Positions 27,364 to 36,534 of a stretch of 64,000 bases of DNA are shown piece after piece. How positions within the stretch are numbered: position 1 is the first letter of the stretch; every line of letters starts with the position of its first letter. The DNA is from a virus. The stretch spans positions 42,088-106,087 of IMG/VR virus record IMGVR_UViG_3300020411_004289, one strand, 5' to 3'. Both the position numbers and the translations under genes were made by a program. The notes beneath the pieces were generated by a model. It was not told the origin of the DNA. It saw only the letters and a list, made by a program, of their open reading frames with translations, and made no database searches.

Positions 27364-30300
27364 ATGATGTATAAATTTGCACACTTTGCTGATGTACACT
27401 GGCGAGGCCTTAGTCGACATGATGAGTACAAAAGAGCATTTACAAAAGCGTTTCAAACACTTAAGGAACAAAATGTAGACGCAATTTTTATAGCCGGCGA
27501 CATTGTCCACTCAAAAACACAGGGAATCTCTCCTGAGCTAATAGACAGTCTTTGCTGGTGGTTTAGAGAATTCTCCGAAATTGCGCCCACATATGTGACC
27601 TTAGGAAATCATGATGGTCTGATCTTGAACAAAGATAGAGAAGATGCAATTAGTCCAATTATTAGAGCACTTAACTTGCCTAATCTTCACCTGATTAAAA
27701 TGACTGAAAAATTATCATTTGATGATAATGTTGACATTGTTAATTTTTCATGTTTTGATGAAGAGTCGTGGGATGAGATGACTCCTACACCTGAAAAAAT
27801 AAATATTGCTGTTTTTCACGGTGCAGTTAGAGGGAGCAAAACTGATATTGACTGGGAAATGGAAGGCGAAGTAGAGTCAAGCATGTTCGCTGGTTATGAC
27901 TTTGTATTTCTAGGCGATATTCACAAGCATCAATATCTTGAGCCCACTAAGAGAATTGCATATTGCGGAAGTACAATACAACAAAATTTTGGAGAAACTC
28001 CGGGCAAAGGCTATTTGTTGTGGGAAATTGAAAGCAAAGATAAATTTAAGTCAACACATATACAGGTCCCGCACGACAGGCCTTTCATTACAATCGAGTG
28101 GAAAGGCACAGTTTCCGAGACATTAGATGAGGCAGAACAGTACCCAGATTTCTCCAGATTTAGAATTAAAACAACCATTGCAATAAGTCAAGGAGAAATA
28201 AAACAGCTGTATTCTTCGCTAAAGGAATTTAAAAATGCTTCAGAAATTGTAATGAAGCACGATATACCGAAGTCTGACTTAATATTAGAGAACATAGAAG
28301 GTTCGGGTGCACTTAACCTCCATGACACTAAAACAGTTGCTGATATGATTGTCAACTATTACTCTCGTGCAGGCCTGAGTGATAGGATGAACTCTCGATT
28401 AGAAGAGTTAGTTTACAGACTGTGGAAAAGTGCAGTCAAGGCAGACTATGGATCTGGTGGAAAATGGTCTCTAAAGCGCCTTGAGTTTGATAATACATTC
28501 GGATACGGAAAAGATAACATTGTAAACTTTGAAAAATGTGAAGGAATCACAGGTATATTTGGAAAAAATAGGTCTGGAAAGTCTTCTATTTGCGGAAGTA
28601 TTATGTACAATCTTTTTAATGCTACTGATCGAGGAGCAATATCTAACCTTCACGTCATCAATTCTAGAAAAGGGCATTGCAAAGCTAAGGCTCTCATAAG
28701 CAAGAGGGGTAAAAACTACGTAGTAGAAAGACAGACGATCAAGAAGCAGGCAAGATCGGGAAAGCTTAGTGCAACTACACACCTAAATCTTTTAGAAGTT
28801 GATGATAACGAAAATGTAATTAGGGATTTGTGCGGAGAGCAAAGAAGAGAAACAGAGAAATCTCTCAAACAAATTGTAGGTACATCTGAAGATTTTTTGT
28901 TGACATCATTAGCATCTCAAGGAGAGATGAACTCCTTTCTAAAACAGAAGGCATCTGCTAGAAAGTCTGTATTGTCAAAGTTTTTGGAGCTTGATGTTTT
29001 TGATAGGCTACACGAATCAGCAAGAGAAGAATCTGCAGGTGTAAAGCACTTGTTAAAGGCAGCTCCTGAAAGAGACTTTGATATTTCTATCTTAGATGCT
29101 AGAAGTAAATTGCGCGCAAGAGAAATCGACAGAGAGTCCTTATGGGATGACCTAGAGGCCTTAAGGGTAAAGTCCAGAGAGTTAGAACTAACTTTGGCCA
29201 CTAGAAGTGACAATAATCTAGTAACTCAACAAGACATAACTGAGCAAAACGAAAAGATAGAAAATCTACAGAACCAGATTCTAACTAGAGAAGAAAAAAT
29301 AGAAGAGTTAAATCAGACTTTTGACAGCTTGCTAACTAAAACTTCAAAACTAGAAGATTTTAAATCCGAGTTTCCAATAGACAACCTTAAGTCTTCTATA
29401 GAAGAGCAGCGAGCGCTAGAGAATACTGTGTCTACACTAAAGCATTCTGTAGATAAGGAAAAACAAAAAACCAAGTCATATGAAAAAGAAGTCGCAAAAC
29501 TAGATGAAGTACCGTGCGGAGACAGTTTTCCAACATGTCAGTATATAGTAAGTGCGCACAAAGCAAAAAAAGAAGTACAAAAACAAAGTATAAAAATTGA
29601 AGAGTTAAAAGATGATCTCAAGATAACTCGGCAAAGTCTTAGGAAGCTATTAAATCTAGGTCTAGAAGAAAAACTAGAAAAATACAACGATCTACTGACT
29701 AAACATAACGATTATTCGGTCCAAAAAAGCAGAGTGGAGCTAGACTTAGTAGCAGAAAAAAATAAGCTACAAAAGGTAAAAGATCAGCTTCGAATTGAAG
29801 AGCAGATGCTAGATGAGATGAAAGCAAATCTTTCTACAGATGATGCTGCATCTCAAATAAGATCGCTTAGAAACAAGCTAAGAGCATATAAGATCGGCAT
29901 TGCAGATAAGGAAACAAAGCACGCAGCACTTTCAGAGTCAATAGGACTGCTGCAGTCAGAAATAAAAAAGCTCATGAAGGAAAAAGATGAGTTCGAGAGC
30001 TTGAACGAGCAGTGGCGTGTTTTTGAACTCTTTCTGCAAGCAACGTCGAAAAATGGTGTACCGCTAGAAGTCATTAGGTCCAGGCTTCCAGAGATCAATG
30101 CAGAAATTGCCAGTATTTTGCAAGGCGTTACCGGTTTTACTGTAGAGCTTGAGTCTGATGAAGGCTCTAATGAGATGTCTGTTTATATAAATTATGGTGA
30201 CTCTAGAAGAATAATAGAGTGCTGCAGCGGCATGGAAAAAATGATGTCTGCACTTGCCATAAGAGTAGCCTTAATTAATGTTTCAGCTTTACCAAAGTCT

Positions 30301-30498
30301 GACATTCTTATTATTGATGAAGGTTTTGGTGCGCTAGATAGTGGAAATGTGGAGGCATGCGGTAGATTCTTAGAGTCACTTAAAAAGTGGTTTAAGACGA
30401 TATTGGTAATTTCTCACGTCGATGCAGTCAAAGACGGTGTTGATAGCATACTTGAGATTAGGAGAAAAGGCACAGATGCGAAAATTCAATTTACATAG
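27364..30498 (+). CDS. Single-chain Mre11-Rad50 (SbcD-SbcC; T4 gp47-gp46) recombination nuclease
   Basis: This 1044-residue protein combines what are normally two subunits. Residues 1-~360 are an Mre11/SbcD metallophosphoesterase: D10/H12 in FADVHW, D46 in AGDIVHSK, N82/H83 in GNHDG, H152 in VFHGA and H187/H189 in GDIHKHQ. Residues ~368-1044 are a Rad50/SbcC ATPase: Walker A GKNRSGKSS at 400-408, long coiled coil ~575-890 interrupted at its apex by a probable zinc hook C718-x6-C725, signature CSGMEKM at 954-960, Walker B ILIIDEGFGALD at 981-992 and switch H1018. T4 makes these as gp47 (339 aa) and gp46 (560 aa). The enzyme would open and resect DNA ends for recombination-dependent replication and repair. 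Two adjacent ATGs (27364, 27367) are possible starts. The zinc-ribbon gene overlaps its 3' end. Confidence 0.92.
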   Translation: MMYKFAHFADVHWRGLSRHDEYKRAFTKAFQTLKEQNVDAIFIAGDIVHSKTQGISPELIDSLCWWFREFSEIAPTYVTLGNHDGLILNKDREDAISPIIRALNLPNLHLIKMTEKLSFDDNVDIVNFSCFDEESWDEMTPTPEKINIAVFHGAVRGSKTDIDWEMEGEVESSMFAGYDFVFLGDIHKHQYLEPTKRIAYCGSTIQQNFGETPGKGYLLWEIESKDKFKSTHIQVPHDRPFITIEWKGTVSETLDEAEQYPDFSRFRIKTTIAISQGEIKQLYSSLKEFKNASEIVMKHDIPKSDLILENIEGSGALNLHDTKTVADMIVNYYSRAGLSDRMNSRLEELVYRLWKSAVKADYGSGGKWSLKRLEFDNTFGYGKDNIVNFEKCEGITGIFGKNRSGKSSICGSIMYNLFNATDRGAISNLHVINSRKGHCKAKALISKRGKNYVVERQTIKKQARSGKLSATTHLNLLEVDDNENVIRDLCGEQRRETEKSLKQIVGTSEDFLLTSLASQGEMNSFLKQKASARKSVLSKFLELDVFDRLHESAREESAGVKHLLKAAPERDFDISILDARSKLRAREIDRESLWDDLEALRVKSRELELTLATRSDNNLVTQQDITEQNEKIENLQNQILTREEKIEELNQTFDSLLTKTSKLEDFKSEFPIDNLKSSIEEQRALENTVSTLKHSVDKEKQKTKSYEKEVAKLDEVPCGDSFPTCQYIVSAHKAKKEVQKQSIKIEELKDDLKITRQSLRKLLNLGLEEKLEKYNDLLTKHNDYSVQKSRVELDLVAEKNKLQKVKDQLRIEEQMLDEMKANLSTDDAASQIRSLRNKLRAYKIGIADKETKHAALSESIGLLQSEIKKLMKEKDEFESLNEQWRVFELFLQATSKNGVPLEVIRSRLPEINAEIASILQGVTGFTVELESDEGSNEMSVYINYGDSRRIIECCSGMEKMMSALAIRVALINVSALPKSDILIIDEGFGALDSGNVEACGRFLESLKKWFKTILVISHVDAVKDGVDSILEIRRKGTDAKIQFT

Positions 30499-30706
30499 TA
30501 CACAAATTATAGTAAAAGGAAGTCAGGCTCCTCTAGAGTGCCCTGTATGCAAATTTGTCTTGAGAGACTCTAAAGATGTAGAGTCTGTAAAAAAAGAAAG
30601 AGCATGTACGGAGTGCACGCTTAATTTCAAACACGTAAATTTAGAGCAATGGCAAGATGGATGGCGACCTTCAATTGATGAAGCTAGATCGAAAATGCAT
30701 ATTTAA
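30476..30706 (+). CDS. Small zinc-ribbon protein
   Basis: This 76-residue protein is read from the ATG at 30476, which has GGAGAAAAGG just upstream; the longer frame from 30422 lies inside the preceding gene and lacks a site. Cysteines C22-P-V-C25 and C44-T-E-C47 form two C-x2-C knuckles, 18 residues apart, as in a zinc ribbon. The C-terminal half (NFKHVNLEQWQDGWRPSIDE) is conserved-looking but unassigned. It overlaps the Mre11-Rad50 gene by 23 bases in another frame, so the two are probably translated together. That suggests a partner or accessory of DNA processing, or a late regulatory factor; this is inference from position and the metal-binding pattern. No enzyme motif. Confidence 0.7.
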   Translation: MRKFNLHSTQIIVKGSQAPLECPVCKFVLRDSKDVESVKKERACTECTLNFKHVNLEQWQDGWRPSIDEARSKMHI

Positions 30707-30721
30707 CACAGAGGTGATGCA

Positions 30722-31093
30722 ATGAATACAAATACTGCAAGAATTATTGGACAAGTCTTAGAGAATTATTGGGGTACCCAATCAAGTTCTGACGGAACTT
30801 TCTCCTTGACTTATGACCTATCAGGTGATCAACTTACGCTTAAGTACAAGGCTGTTGTACACTTTGCTTCAGAAAGATCTCTACAGCCGCAAATATCTGA
30901 AGCAAATCGAAGAGCAGTGACAATGGTGAATGAAAAACTTAAAGAACTAAAGTCAGCTTATAAGTCTACTGCAGAAGAATCTCTTAAGACAGAAGATTTA
31001 GGCGGCGGCGACGATATAGAGCTTTTGCAGCCAAACGGACCTAGAAAAGTCGCATATTATAGATACAACCATAAGTTTAAAATTCAAGACTAG
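30722..31093 (+). CDS. Hypothetical protein
   Basis: This 123-residue protein is not recognised. The N-terminal half has a Ser/Thr-rich beta-like stretch (SLTYDLSGDQLTLKYKAVVH). It is followed by a helix (EANRRAVTMVNEKLKELKSA), an acidic Gly-rich linker (LGGGDDIE) and a basic aromatic tail (VAYYRYNHKFKI). The AGAGGTGA site five bases upstream supports the start. It sits directly before the terminase large-subunit gene, with five bases between. That is where a small terminase subunit or packaging accessory might lie, but no DNA-binding motif is visible and the length is on the short side, so I leave the function open. Confidence 0.6.
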   Translation: MNTNTARIIGQVLENYWGTQSSSDGTFSLTYDLSGDQLTLKYKAVVHFASERSLQPQISEANRRAVTMVNEKLKELKSAYKSTAEESLKTEDLGGGDDIELLQPNGPRKVAYYRYNHKFKIQD

Positions 31094-31098
31094 ATCAA

Positions 31099-32688
31099 GT
31101 GGCCAAGACTTCGAAACAGAGACAAGTCAAAGAGATAATAAAGTGCGGAAAGGATCCGTCATACTTCATAAACAAGTATGTTAAGATACAGCATCCGACT
31201 CGCGGCTTAGTACCTTTTGACACATACCCATTTCAAGATGATTGTGTCAAAGATTTTGTAGACCATAGATTTAATATTATTCTAAAGTCTAGACAGCTAG
31301 GAATATCTACACTTTCTGCTTGTTATGCTGTGTGGCTAGCAACTTTCTACAAAGACAAAAACATATTGGTTATTGCAACCAAGCTAGCAGTTGCTCAAAA
31401 CTTTATCAAAAAAGTAAAAACAGCTTTGCGGAGTATGCCGGCATGGCTAATGCTACCTGAAATTACATCTGCAAATAAGCAAGGTGTTGAGTTTAGTAAT
31501 GGATCTGCAATAAAGGCAGTGCCAACTTCTGATGACGCCGGTAGATCAGAAGCACTTTCTTTGCTTATTGTTGATGAGGCTGCATTTATTAGAAACTTTG
31601 ATGAATTGTGGATGGGGCTTTATTCTACACTTTCAACAGGTGGTCGTGCTATCGTCTTATCAACACCAAACGGTGTAGGAGACAAGTACCATGAGTTGTG
31701 CATGGGTGCAGAGAACGGCGAAAATGTCTTTAATTTTATAAAGCTAATGTGGGATGTCCACCCTGAAAGAGATGATGAATGGTTTGAAACAGAAACCAAG
31801 AACATGAGCCGAAAACAAATTGCACAAGAGTTAATGTGCGATTTTGCAGCATCAGGTGACACCTTTTTAACTGCAGCAGACTTAGAAAAAGTATCAATGC
31901 AAATTCAGCAGCCTCTAGAAAAATGGGGGCCCGACATGGGTGTGTGGGTCTGGAAATACAGGTTGTCTGAGCACAAATATGTAATATCAGCTGATGTTTC
32001 TAGAGGCGACGCAGCAGACTACTCTGCTTTTCATGTTTTTGACATAACCACTTCAGAACAAGTTGCAGAATACAAAGGAAAACTTCCACCAGATCAGTTT
32101 GCAGTACTTTTGGCTGAAGCTGGAAATAGATACGGCGAAGCATTAATATGTCCAGAAAATAACACATATGGCTACGCAACAATAATGAAACTAGTTGATA
32201 TCGGCTATAAGAACCTTTACTTTAAAAATGAAAAAGACAAGTACGCTGCACTGTATGGCATGGGCACACCTGAAACAGCTAAAATAGGTTTTCAGACAAA
32301 CTCACAATCTAGAGGTCAGATCTTGACAAAACTAGAAGAAACAGTCAGAACTGGAGCAGTAAGGTTTTATTCTTCTAGATTTTATGATGAGCTTAAAACT
32401 TTTATCTGGAAAGGTAATAAGGCACAAGCTCAAAAAGGTAAAAATGATGACCTGGTGATAGCATCAGCGATTGGAGTCTGGCTTTTTGACACTGATCCAA
32501 ACAATCACAAGCAAACACATGATCTCAACAAGGCGATGTTAGCCGGGTTTAATGTAAACTCAAACAAAGCAGACAAGATTTCAAACCCATGGAACAAAGT
32601 GGCGTACAATCCGTTTAAGGCGTATGCAATGCCAAATATGCCACAATCAGGTTCAATGGACGGAATCGATTACAGTTGGCTTTTATAG
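31099..32688 (+). CDS. Terminase large subunit (T4 gp17-like)
   Basis: This 529-residue DNA-packaging motor and headful nuclease has an ATPase part with Walker A-like KSRQLGIST (residues ~63-71), Walker B LLIVDE (155-160) and the coupling motif LSTPNG (187-192). The C-terminal RNase H-fold nuclease shows D299 in ISADVSRGDAADYSA, E353 in CPENN and D450/D451 in KNDDLVIAS. It docks on the portal, whose gene follows 57 bases on, and pumps DNA into the prohead. The GTG at 31099 is the only start upstream of the conserved region, although no convincing ribosome site precedes it. It is shorter than T4 gp17 (610 aa), mainly at the N-terminus. The small subunit is not identified in the window. Confidence 0.93.
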   Translation: MAKTSKQRQVKEIIKCGKDPSYFINKYVKIQHPTRGLVPFDTYPFQDDCVKDFVDHRFNIILKSRQLGISTLSACYAVWLATFYKDKNILVIATKLAVAQNFIKKVKTALRSMPAWLMLPEITSANKQGVEFSNGSAIKAVPTSDDAGRSEALSLLIVDEAAFIRNFDELWMGLYSTLSTGGRAIVLSTPNGVGDKYHELCMGAENGENVFNFIKLMWDVHPERDDEWFETETKNMSRKQIAQELMCDFAASGDTFLTAADLEKVSMQIQQPLEKWGPDMGVWVWKYRLSEHKYVISADVSRGDAADYSAFHVFDITTSEQVAEYKGKLPPDQFAVLLAEAGNRYGEALICPENNTYGYATIMKLVDIGYKNLYFKNEKDKYAALYGMGTPETAKIGFQTNSQSRGQILTKLEETVRTGAVRFYSSRFYDELKTFIWKGNKAQAQKGKNDDLVIASAIGVWLFDTDPNNHKQTHDLNKAMLAGFNVNSNKADKISNPWNKVAYNPFKAYAMPNMPQSGSMDGIDYSWLL

Positions 32689-32745
32689 TATAAGGTTAGA
32701 ATAACAAACGATGTTAGTTTACCTACATAGTAGAGAGGTGTATTG

Positions 32746-34692
32746 ATGGCTGAAGGATCAAGTCTTTTTAGCAGACTTACAAAACTTTTTAGATCAGGCC
32801 CAGTTGTCAAAAGAAGGGTAAAAAACTTTAGACAGCCTGGTGCGAGTTCTGCTGTTGAAGTATTCAAGAGGGCACACAGTGATGTTTATAGCAACACACT
32901 CAGTGCATATGGCTCCTATGATAGAATGTCTAGATACAGTGACTTCTCAGAAATGGAAGCAACACCTGAAATCGCCGCCGCACTAGATATCTACTCTGAA
33001 GAAACAGTCTCTCCCGATGAGCATCACAGAGTATTACACATTTATTCAGACAACAGAAAAATTCAAGAACACCTAGAACATTTGTTTTATGACATCTTAA
33101 ATGTAGAATTTAACCTTGTCATGTGGGTCCGAAATCTTTGTAAGTACGGTGACTTTTTTCTTTTTAATGATGTCAACCCTGAGTATGGGATTGTTGCTGC
33201 ATACCCAATTGCAATTTCTGAAATGGAACGAGAAGAAGGTTTTGACCCTGACGATCCTTTGGCTGCAAGATTTAGATGGGTAACGCAAGGAAACCAAATG
33301 TTAGAGAATTGGCAGGTTTCTCATTTTCGCTTGCTAGGAAATGATGCTTTCTTACCGTATGGCTCGTCTGTTTTAGAGTCAGCGCGCAGAATTTGGAGGC
33401 AGCTCATTCTTATGGAAGACGCGATGCTTGTCTATAGAGTGATTCGTGCGCCTGAGCGAAGAGTATTCTACATAGATGTGGGTAATGTGCCTCCTGAAGA
33501 TGTTTCAAACTATCTGGAACAAGCCCAGTCTTCACTAAAAAGAAGTCAAGTAGTCAATAAAGATACAGGACAGGTCGACCTAAGATATAATCCACTTTCT
33601 GTGGATGAAGATTATTTCTTACCTGTTCGAGGCGGGGAATCAGGCACTAAGATTGATACTCTCGCCGGAGGTCAAAATACAGCTGCAATTGAAGATGTTG
33701 AGTACATTCAAAAGAAATTATTTGCAGCACTTAAAATACCGAGAGCATATCTTGGATATGACGAAGAAGTTGGTGCCAAGGCAACGTTAGCACAGGAAGA
33801 TATCAGATTTTCTAGGACAATTCAAAGAATTCAAAAGACTGTAATTTCTGAAATGAACAAGTTAGCTATGATCCATCTTTACTGTCATGGGTATGACGGT
33901 GAAGAGTTAGCTGATTTTGAACTAAGACTATCTAATCCATCAACAATAGCACAGCAGCAAAAATTAGAATTAATTAGGGCCCGATTTGAAATTGCAGGAA
34001 CAGTACCTGAAGGAGCAGTAAATAGAGCCTGGGTGCAAAAGCATGTACTGGGACTTTCTGATGAAGAGGTTCTCGGTGTCAAAGAAGGAAGAATTCAAGA
34101 TAAAATAGACGACGCAGAAGTAGAGGCTGCCCAGCCGCCTGGAGCTGAAGATGAAGGAGGCGGTGATGCAGGAGGCGGCGACGACGCCGGAGCAGGAGGA
34201 GATGAAGGCGGCGGAGGACTTTTCTCAGGTGATAAGCCAGAGGGAGATCTTTTGACAGCTTACCCTGCAGATGATGATGAAGAAGAAGAGCAGTACGAAG
34301 AAGATGAGTTTGTGCTAAATCTTTCTATTGAAGACGAAGATGCACCCATCAAAGCGCAAAATAAAATTATGAATGCTTTTGGCGAGCCAGTCAAGACACG
34401 AAGAGTTACAAGAGGCGGCCCATCAGATACACACGCTCCTGATTTTGCAAAAATGGTTTCAGTTGGAAAGCGCGGTCGAGGTCAAGATTCTCTAAACAAG
34501 CCTTTTGATGAGGACTTTTTAAATAATCCAGTTGGAGAATCCCTAGATAGTATTACGACCGCCGCACCGCCAAGATTGACATTTGACTTAGTTAAAACTC
34601 TCGATAAGATGTCCAGCAGGATAGGTATATCTAAGGTAGGCTTGCTATCTGAATCTGATGTAAGCGAAGATGAGAGTATAGATGAAGAATAA
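32746..34692 (+). CDS. Portal protein (T4 gp20-like) with acidic C-terminal tail
   Basis: This 648-residue protein would form the dodecameric ring at the head vertex through which DNA passes. The core (residues ~40-440) follows the gp20 pattern, including ATPEIAAALDIYSEE, the conserved WVRNLCKYGDFFLF, the crown/stem region DAMLVYRVIRAPERRVFYID and the GAKATLAQEDIRFSRTIQRI helix. It exceeds T4 gp20 (524 aa) by a C-terminal extension: residues ~460-520 are a low-complexity Gly/Asp/Glu tract (repeated GGGDD, EGGGG), followed by DDDEEEEQYEEDE. I chose ATG 32746, five bases after GAGAGGTG, rather than the in-frame TTG three bases earlier. Next downstream is the gene for a helical probable prohead protein. 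Confidence 0.92.
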   Translation: MAEGSSLFSRLTKLFRSGPVVKRRVKNFRQPGASSAVEVFKRAHSDVYSNTLSAYGSYDRMSRYSDFSEMEATPEIAAALDIYSEETVSPDEHHRVLHIYSDNRKIQEHLEHLFYDILNVEFNLVMWVRNLCKYGDFFLFNDVNPEYGIVAAYPIAISEMEREEGFDPDDPLAARFRWVTQGNQMLENWQVSHFRLLGNDAFLPYGSSVLESARRIWRQLILMEDAMLVYRVIRAPERRVFYIDVGNVPPEDVSNYLEQAQSSLKRSQVVNKDTGQVDLRYNPLSVDEDYFLPVRGGESGTKIDTLAGGQNTAAIEDVEYIQKKLFAALKIPRAYLGYDEEVGAKATLAQEDIRFSRTIQRIQKTVISEMNKLAMIHLYCHGYDGEELADFELRLSNPSTIAQQQKLELIRARFEIAGTVPEGAVNRAWVQKHVLGLSDEEVLGVKEGRIQDKIDDAEVEAAQPPGAEDEGGGDAGGGDDAGAGGDEGGGGLFSGDKPEGDLLTAYPADDDEEEEQYEEDEFVLNLSIEDEDAPIKAQNKIMNAFGEPVKTRRVTRGGPSDTHAPDFAKMVSVGKRGRGQDSLNKPFDEDFLNNPVGESLDSITTAAPPRLTFDLVKTLDKMSSRIGISKVGLLSESDVSEDESIDEE

Positions 34693-34706
34693 TAAGAGGG
34701 GCCAAA

Positions 34707-35531
34707 ATGGCGAAGCATAATAAAAAGCGCAACGTCGGTCTCATTCACGAGCAATTAGTAAGATATGCAAGTGAAAAGATCGTCGAAGGAAAAGAAGAGG
34801 CTGCTGAGCACGCAATAGAAATTTTAAATGAACATTTTAAAGAAGGTACACAGCTTTGCAGAGAATTTCTGTTATTTAACGCACTTGTTCATACAAAAGT
34901 TCAAAGTAGAGATATTGCTAGAAGAATAATTGAAGAGAGTAAACATGCATGCAAAAATCATGATGATGGTTTATTAAGAACAGAAAAGTCTAGACTTATA
35001 AAATCAATCAACCATGATATCGATAATGCAGGTTTTTACGCTAGAAGAATTCCGGAATACAAAGTATTTGCTACTGTTCAAACACTCTTAAATGAGTGGC
35101 GCGGCGATAATCGACTTTCACCGGTTGAAAGAGTAAAATACGAAGATCTCTTAGAAGAGTGGCTTACTAGAGAAAGCAAAGGGAATAACCTAGAGAAAAA
35201 CCCTGATGCAAATCCGTTAACACTTAAAATAATGATGAAAAAGTTCAATAAAAAATATTCTTCATTTAATAGTGAGCAGACACAGCTCTTAGAGTATAAG
35301 CTTTTAGGAAACGATTCTGCAGTAAAGAGTCATGTAGCAAAAATAAAACAAAAAGCACATGAAGCTCTAAATGAATTTTACAGCACATGTGACAATAAAA
35401 TTCTTTTAGAAAAAAGAGAAACAGTTAAAAATAGAATAGACGCTGTGTCTATTGATGCAAATGATAGGTCAATAGCACAAGCTTTGATGCTATCTGCATT
35501 AGTTCACGAAATGGAGGAAGGAAATGAGTAA
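34707..35531 (+). CDS. Probable prohead/head assembly protein of unknown family
   Basis: This 274-residue, strongly helical and charged protein starts with a basic segment (MAKHNKKRNVGLIHEQLVRY) and ends with a helix (SIAQALMLSALVHEMEE). In T4 the small prohead core proteins gp67 and gp68 lie between portal gp20 and protease gp21. This gene has the same position, so a core or assembly role is plausible, but I see no sequence similarity I could assert. The ribosome site AGAGGGG precedes ATG by six bases. It overlaps the protease gene by eight bases in another frame, pointing to coupled translation. No catalytic motif. Confidence 0.65.
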   Translation: MAKHNKKRNVGLIHEQLVRYASEKIVEGKEEAAEHAIEILNEHFKEGTQLCREFLLFNALVHTKVQSRDIARRIIEESKHACKNHDDGLLRTEKSRLIKSINHDIDNAGFYARRIPEYKVFATVQTLLNEWRGDNRLSPVERVKYEDLLEEWLTRESKGNNLEKNPDANPLTLKIMMKKFNKKYSSFNSEQTQLLEYKLLGNDSAVKSHVAKIKQKAHEALNEFYSTCDNKILLEKRETVKNRIDAVSIDANDRSIAQALMLSALVHEMEEGNE

Positions 35532-36135
35532 ACGCACATTGTTAACTGAGTGGTTAGCATTTGATTATTCTCCTGAGCTTATTAAAGAGTCACGTGAGAA
35601 CAATAATGGTAAAGTTATAATGAAGGGGATTCTTCAAAAAGCTGATACACTAAATCAAAACGGAAGAATCTATCCAGAGCCAATTTTGTCTCGTGAAGTA
35701 AGAAATTATCAAAAGTTTATTCAAGAAAACAGAGCTTTAGGCGAGTGCGATCACCCAGATAGCTCAGTTGTTGAATTAAAAAACGCATCTCACATTGTAA
35801 GAGAAGCGTATATGGAAGGTGATGTTTGTTATGGCACTGTCGAGTTATTAGACACACCATCAGGCAAGATTCTACAGAGCTTAGTTGAGTCTGGAGTAAC
35901 ACTGGGTATATCATCTAGAGGTGTAGGTTCTACAACTAGACAAGGCGATCATGATATAGTGCAAGATGATTTTCAACTCATCTGTTGGGACTTCGTTTCT
36001 GAGCCTTCTACTCCTGGTGCTTTTGTTATGAGAGAAGGGAGAGACTTTAGTGATAGCGATCTAAGAAGACATTTCACAAAGTCAGATAGAATTGATAGAA
36101 TAATGAATGACATCATTGATTGGGAGAATGAATAA
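35524..36135 (+). CDS. Prohead maturation protease (T4 gp21-like)
   Basis: This 203-residue serine protease of the gp21 / herpesvirus-assemblin-like fold is almost the same length as T4 gp21 (212 aa). The likely catalytic His is H77 in GECDHPD, and the nucleophile lies in GISSRG (S130 or S131), with the substrate-fold element QNGRIYPEPIL at 45-55. It would degrade the scaffold and trim capsid proteins inside the prohead, typically after Glu in (L/I)-x-E sites. The start overlaps the preceding gene, with GGAGGAAGGAA just upstream. The stop overlaps the next ATG as TAATG. A run of small head genes and the scaffold follow, as expected for the module. Confidence 0.9.
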   Translation: MSKRTLLTEWLAFDYSPELIKESRENNNGKVIMKGILQKADTLNQNGRIYPEPILSREVRNYQKFIQENRALGECDHPDSSVVELKNASHIVREAYMEGDVCYGTVELLDTPSGKILQSLVESGVTLGISSRGVGSTTRQGDHDIVQDDFQLICWDFVSEPSTPGAFVMREGRDFSDSDLRRHFTKSDRIDRIMNDIIDWENE

Positions 36136-36533
36136 TGGGACATTGGGTTGGAGATAACTGGAATTCAGTTGATGCCTATGGCACTTCCGGAACTCCGTGG
36201 ACAGAAACAGTGACTTTAGCAGCCGGTTCAGTGACAACAATTTCATTTCCAGCGGTCACTCGATGGATTCAGATAATCAATACAGATGCCACTGCTGCGA
36301 ATAGTGCAAAGGTAGGCTTTACAGTAAACGGTGTCAATGGTAACCCGGATGACAATTTTTTCCTAGTGCCAGGCGGTACAAATTCGGGAAGACTAGAGGT
36401 TAGGTGCATAAAGATTTACTTAAAAGCAAGCCAGAATACACCGACTGTAAGCATTGTGGCAGGTATAACTCAAATTCCTACCAATCGTATGTTTGATGTA
36501 ACAGGATCGAATGGAGTAGAGGGCGTAGGTTAA
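36135..36533 (+). CDS. Small beta-rich probable head/virion protein
   Basis: This 132-residue protein is almost entirely Gly/Thr/Ser/Val-rich with alternating hydrophobics (VTLAAGSVTTISFPAVTRWI, then VGFTVNGVNG), which suggests a compact beta sandwich. It has no cysteine pair beyond a single Cys and no catalytic motif. Coupling to the protease gene by TAATG and its location inside the head module point to a capsid decoration or head-vertex protein. T4 has comparable small outer-capsid proteins, but I cannot show homology. The next gene begins two bases after its stop. Confidence 0.6.
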   Translation: MGHWVGDNWNSVDAYGTSGTPWTETVTLAAGSVTTISFPAVTRWIQIINTDATAANSAKVGFTVNGVNGNPDDNFFLVPGGTNSGRLEVRCIKIYLKASQNTPTVSIVAGITQIPTNRMFDVTGSNGVEGVG

Positions 36534-36534
36534 A

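Noticed and set aside
30422-30475. Upstream extension of the zinc-ribbon gene
   Set aside because: These 18 codons lie inside the Mre11-Rad50 gene and have no ribosome site, while ATG 30476 has GGAGAAAAGG at proper distance.
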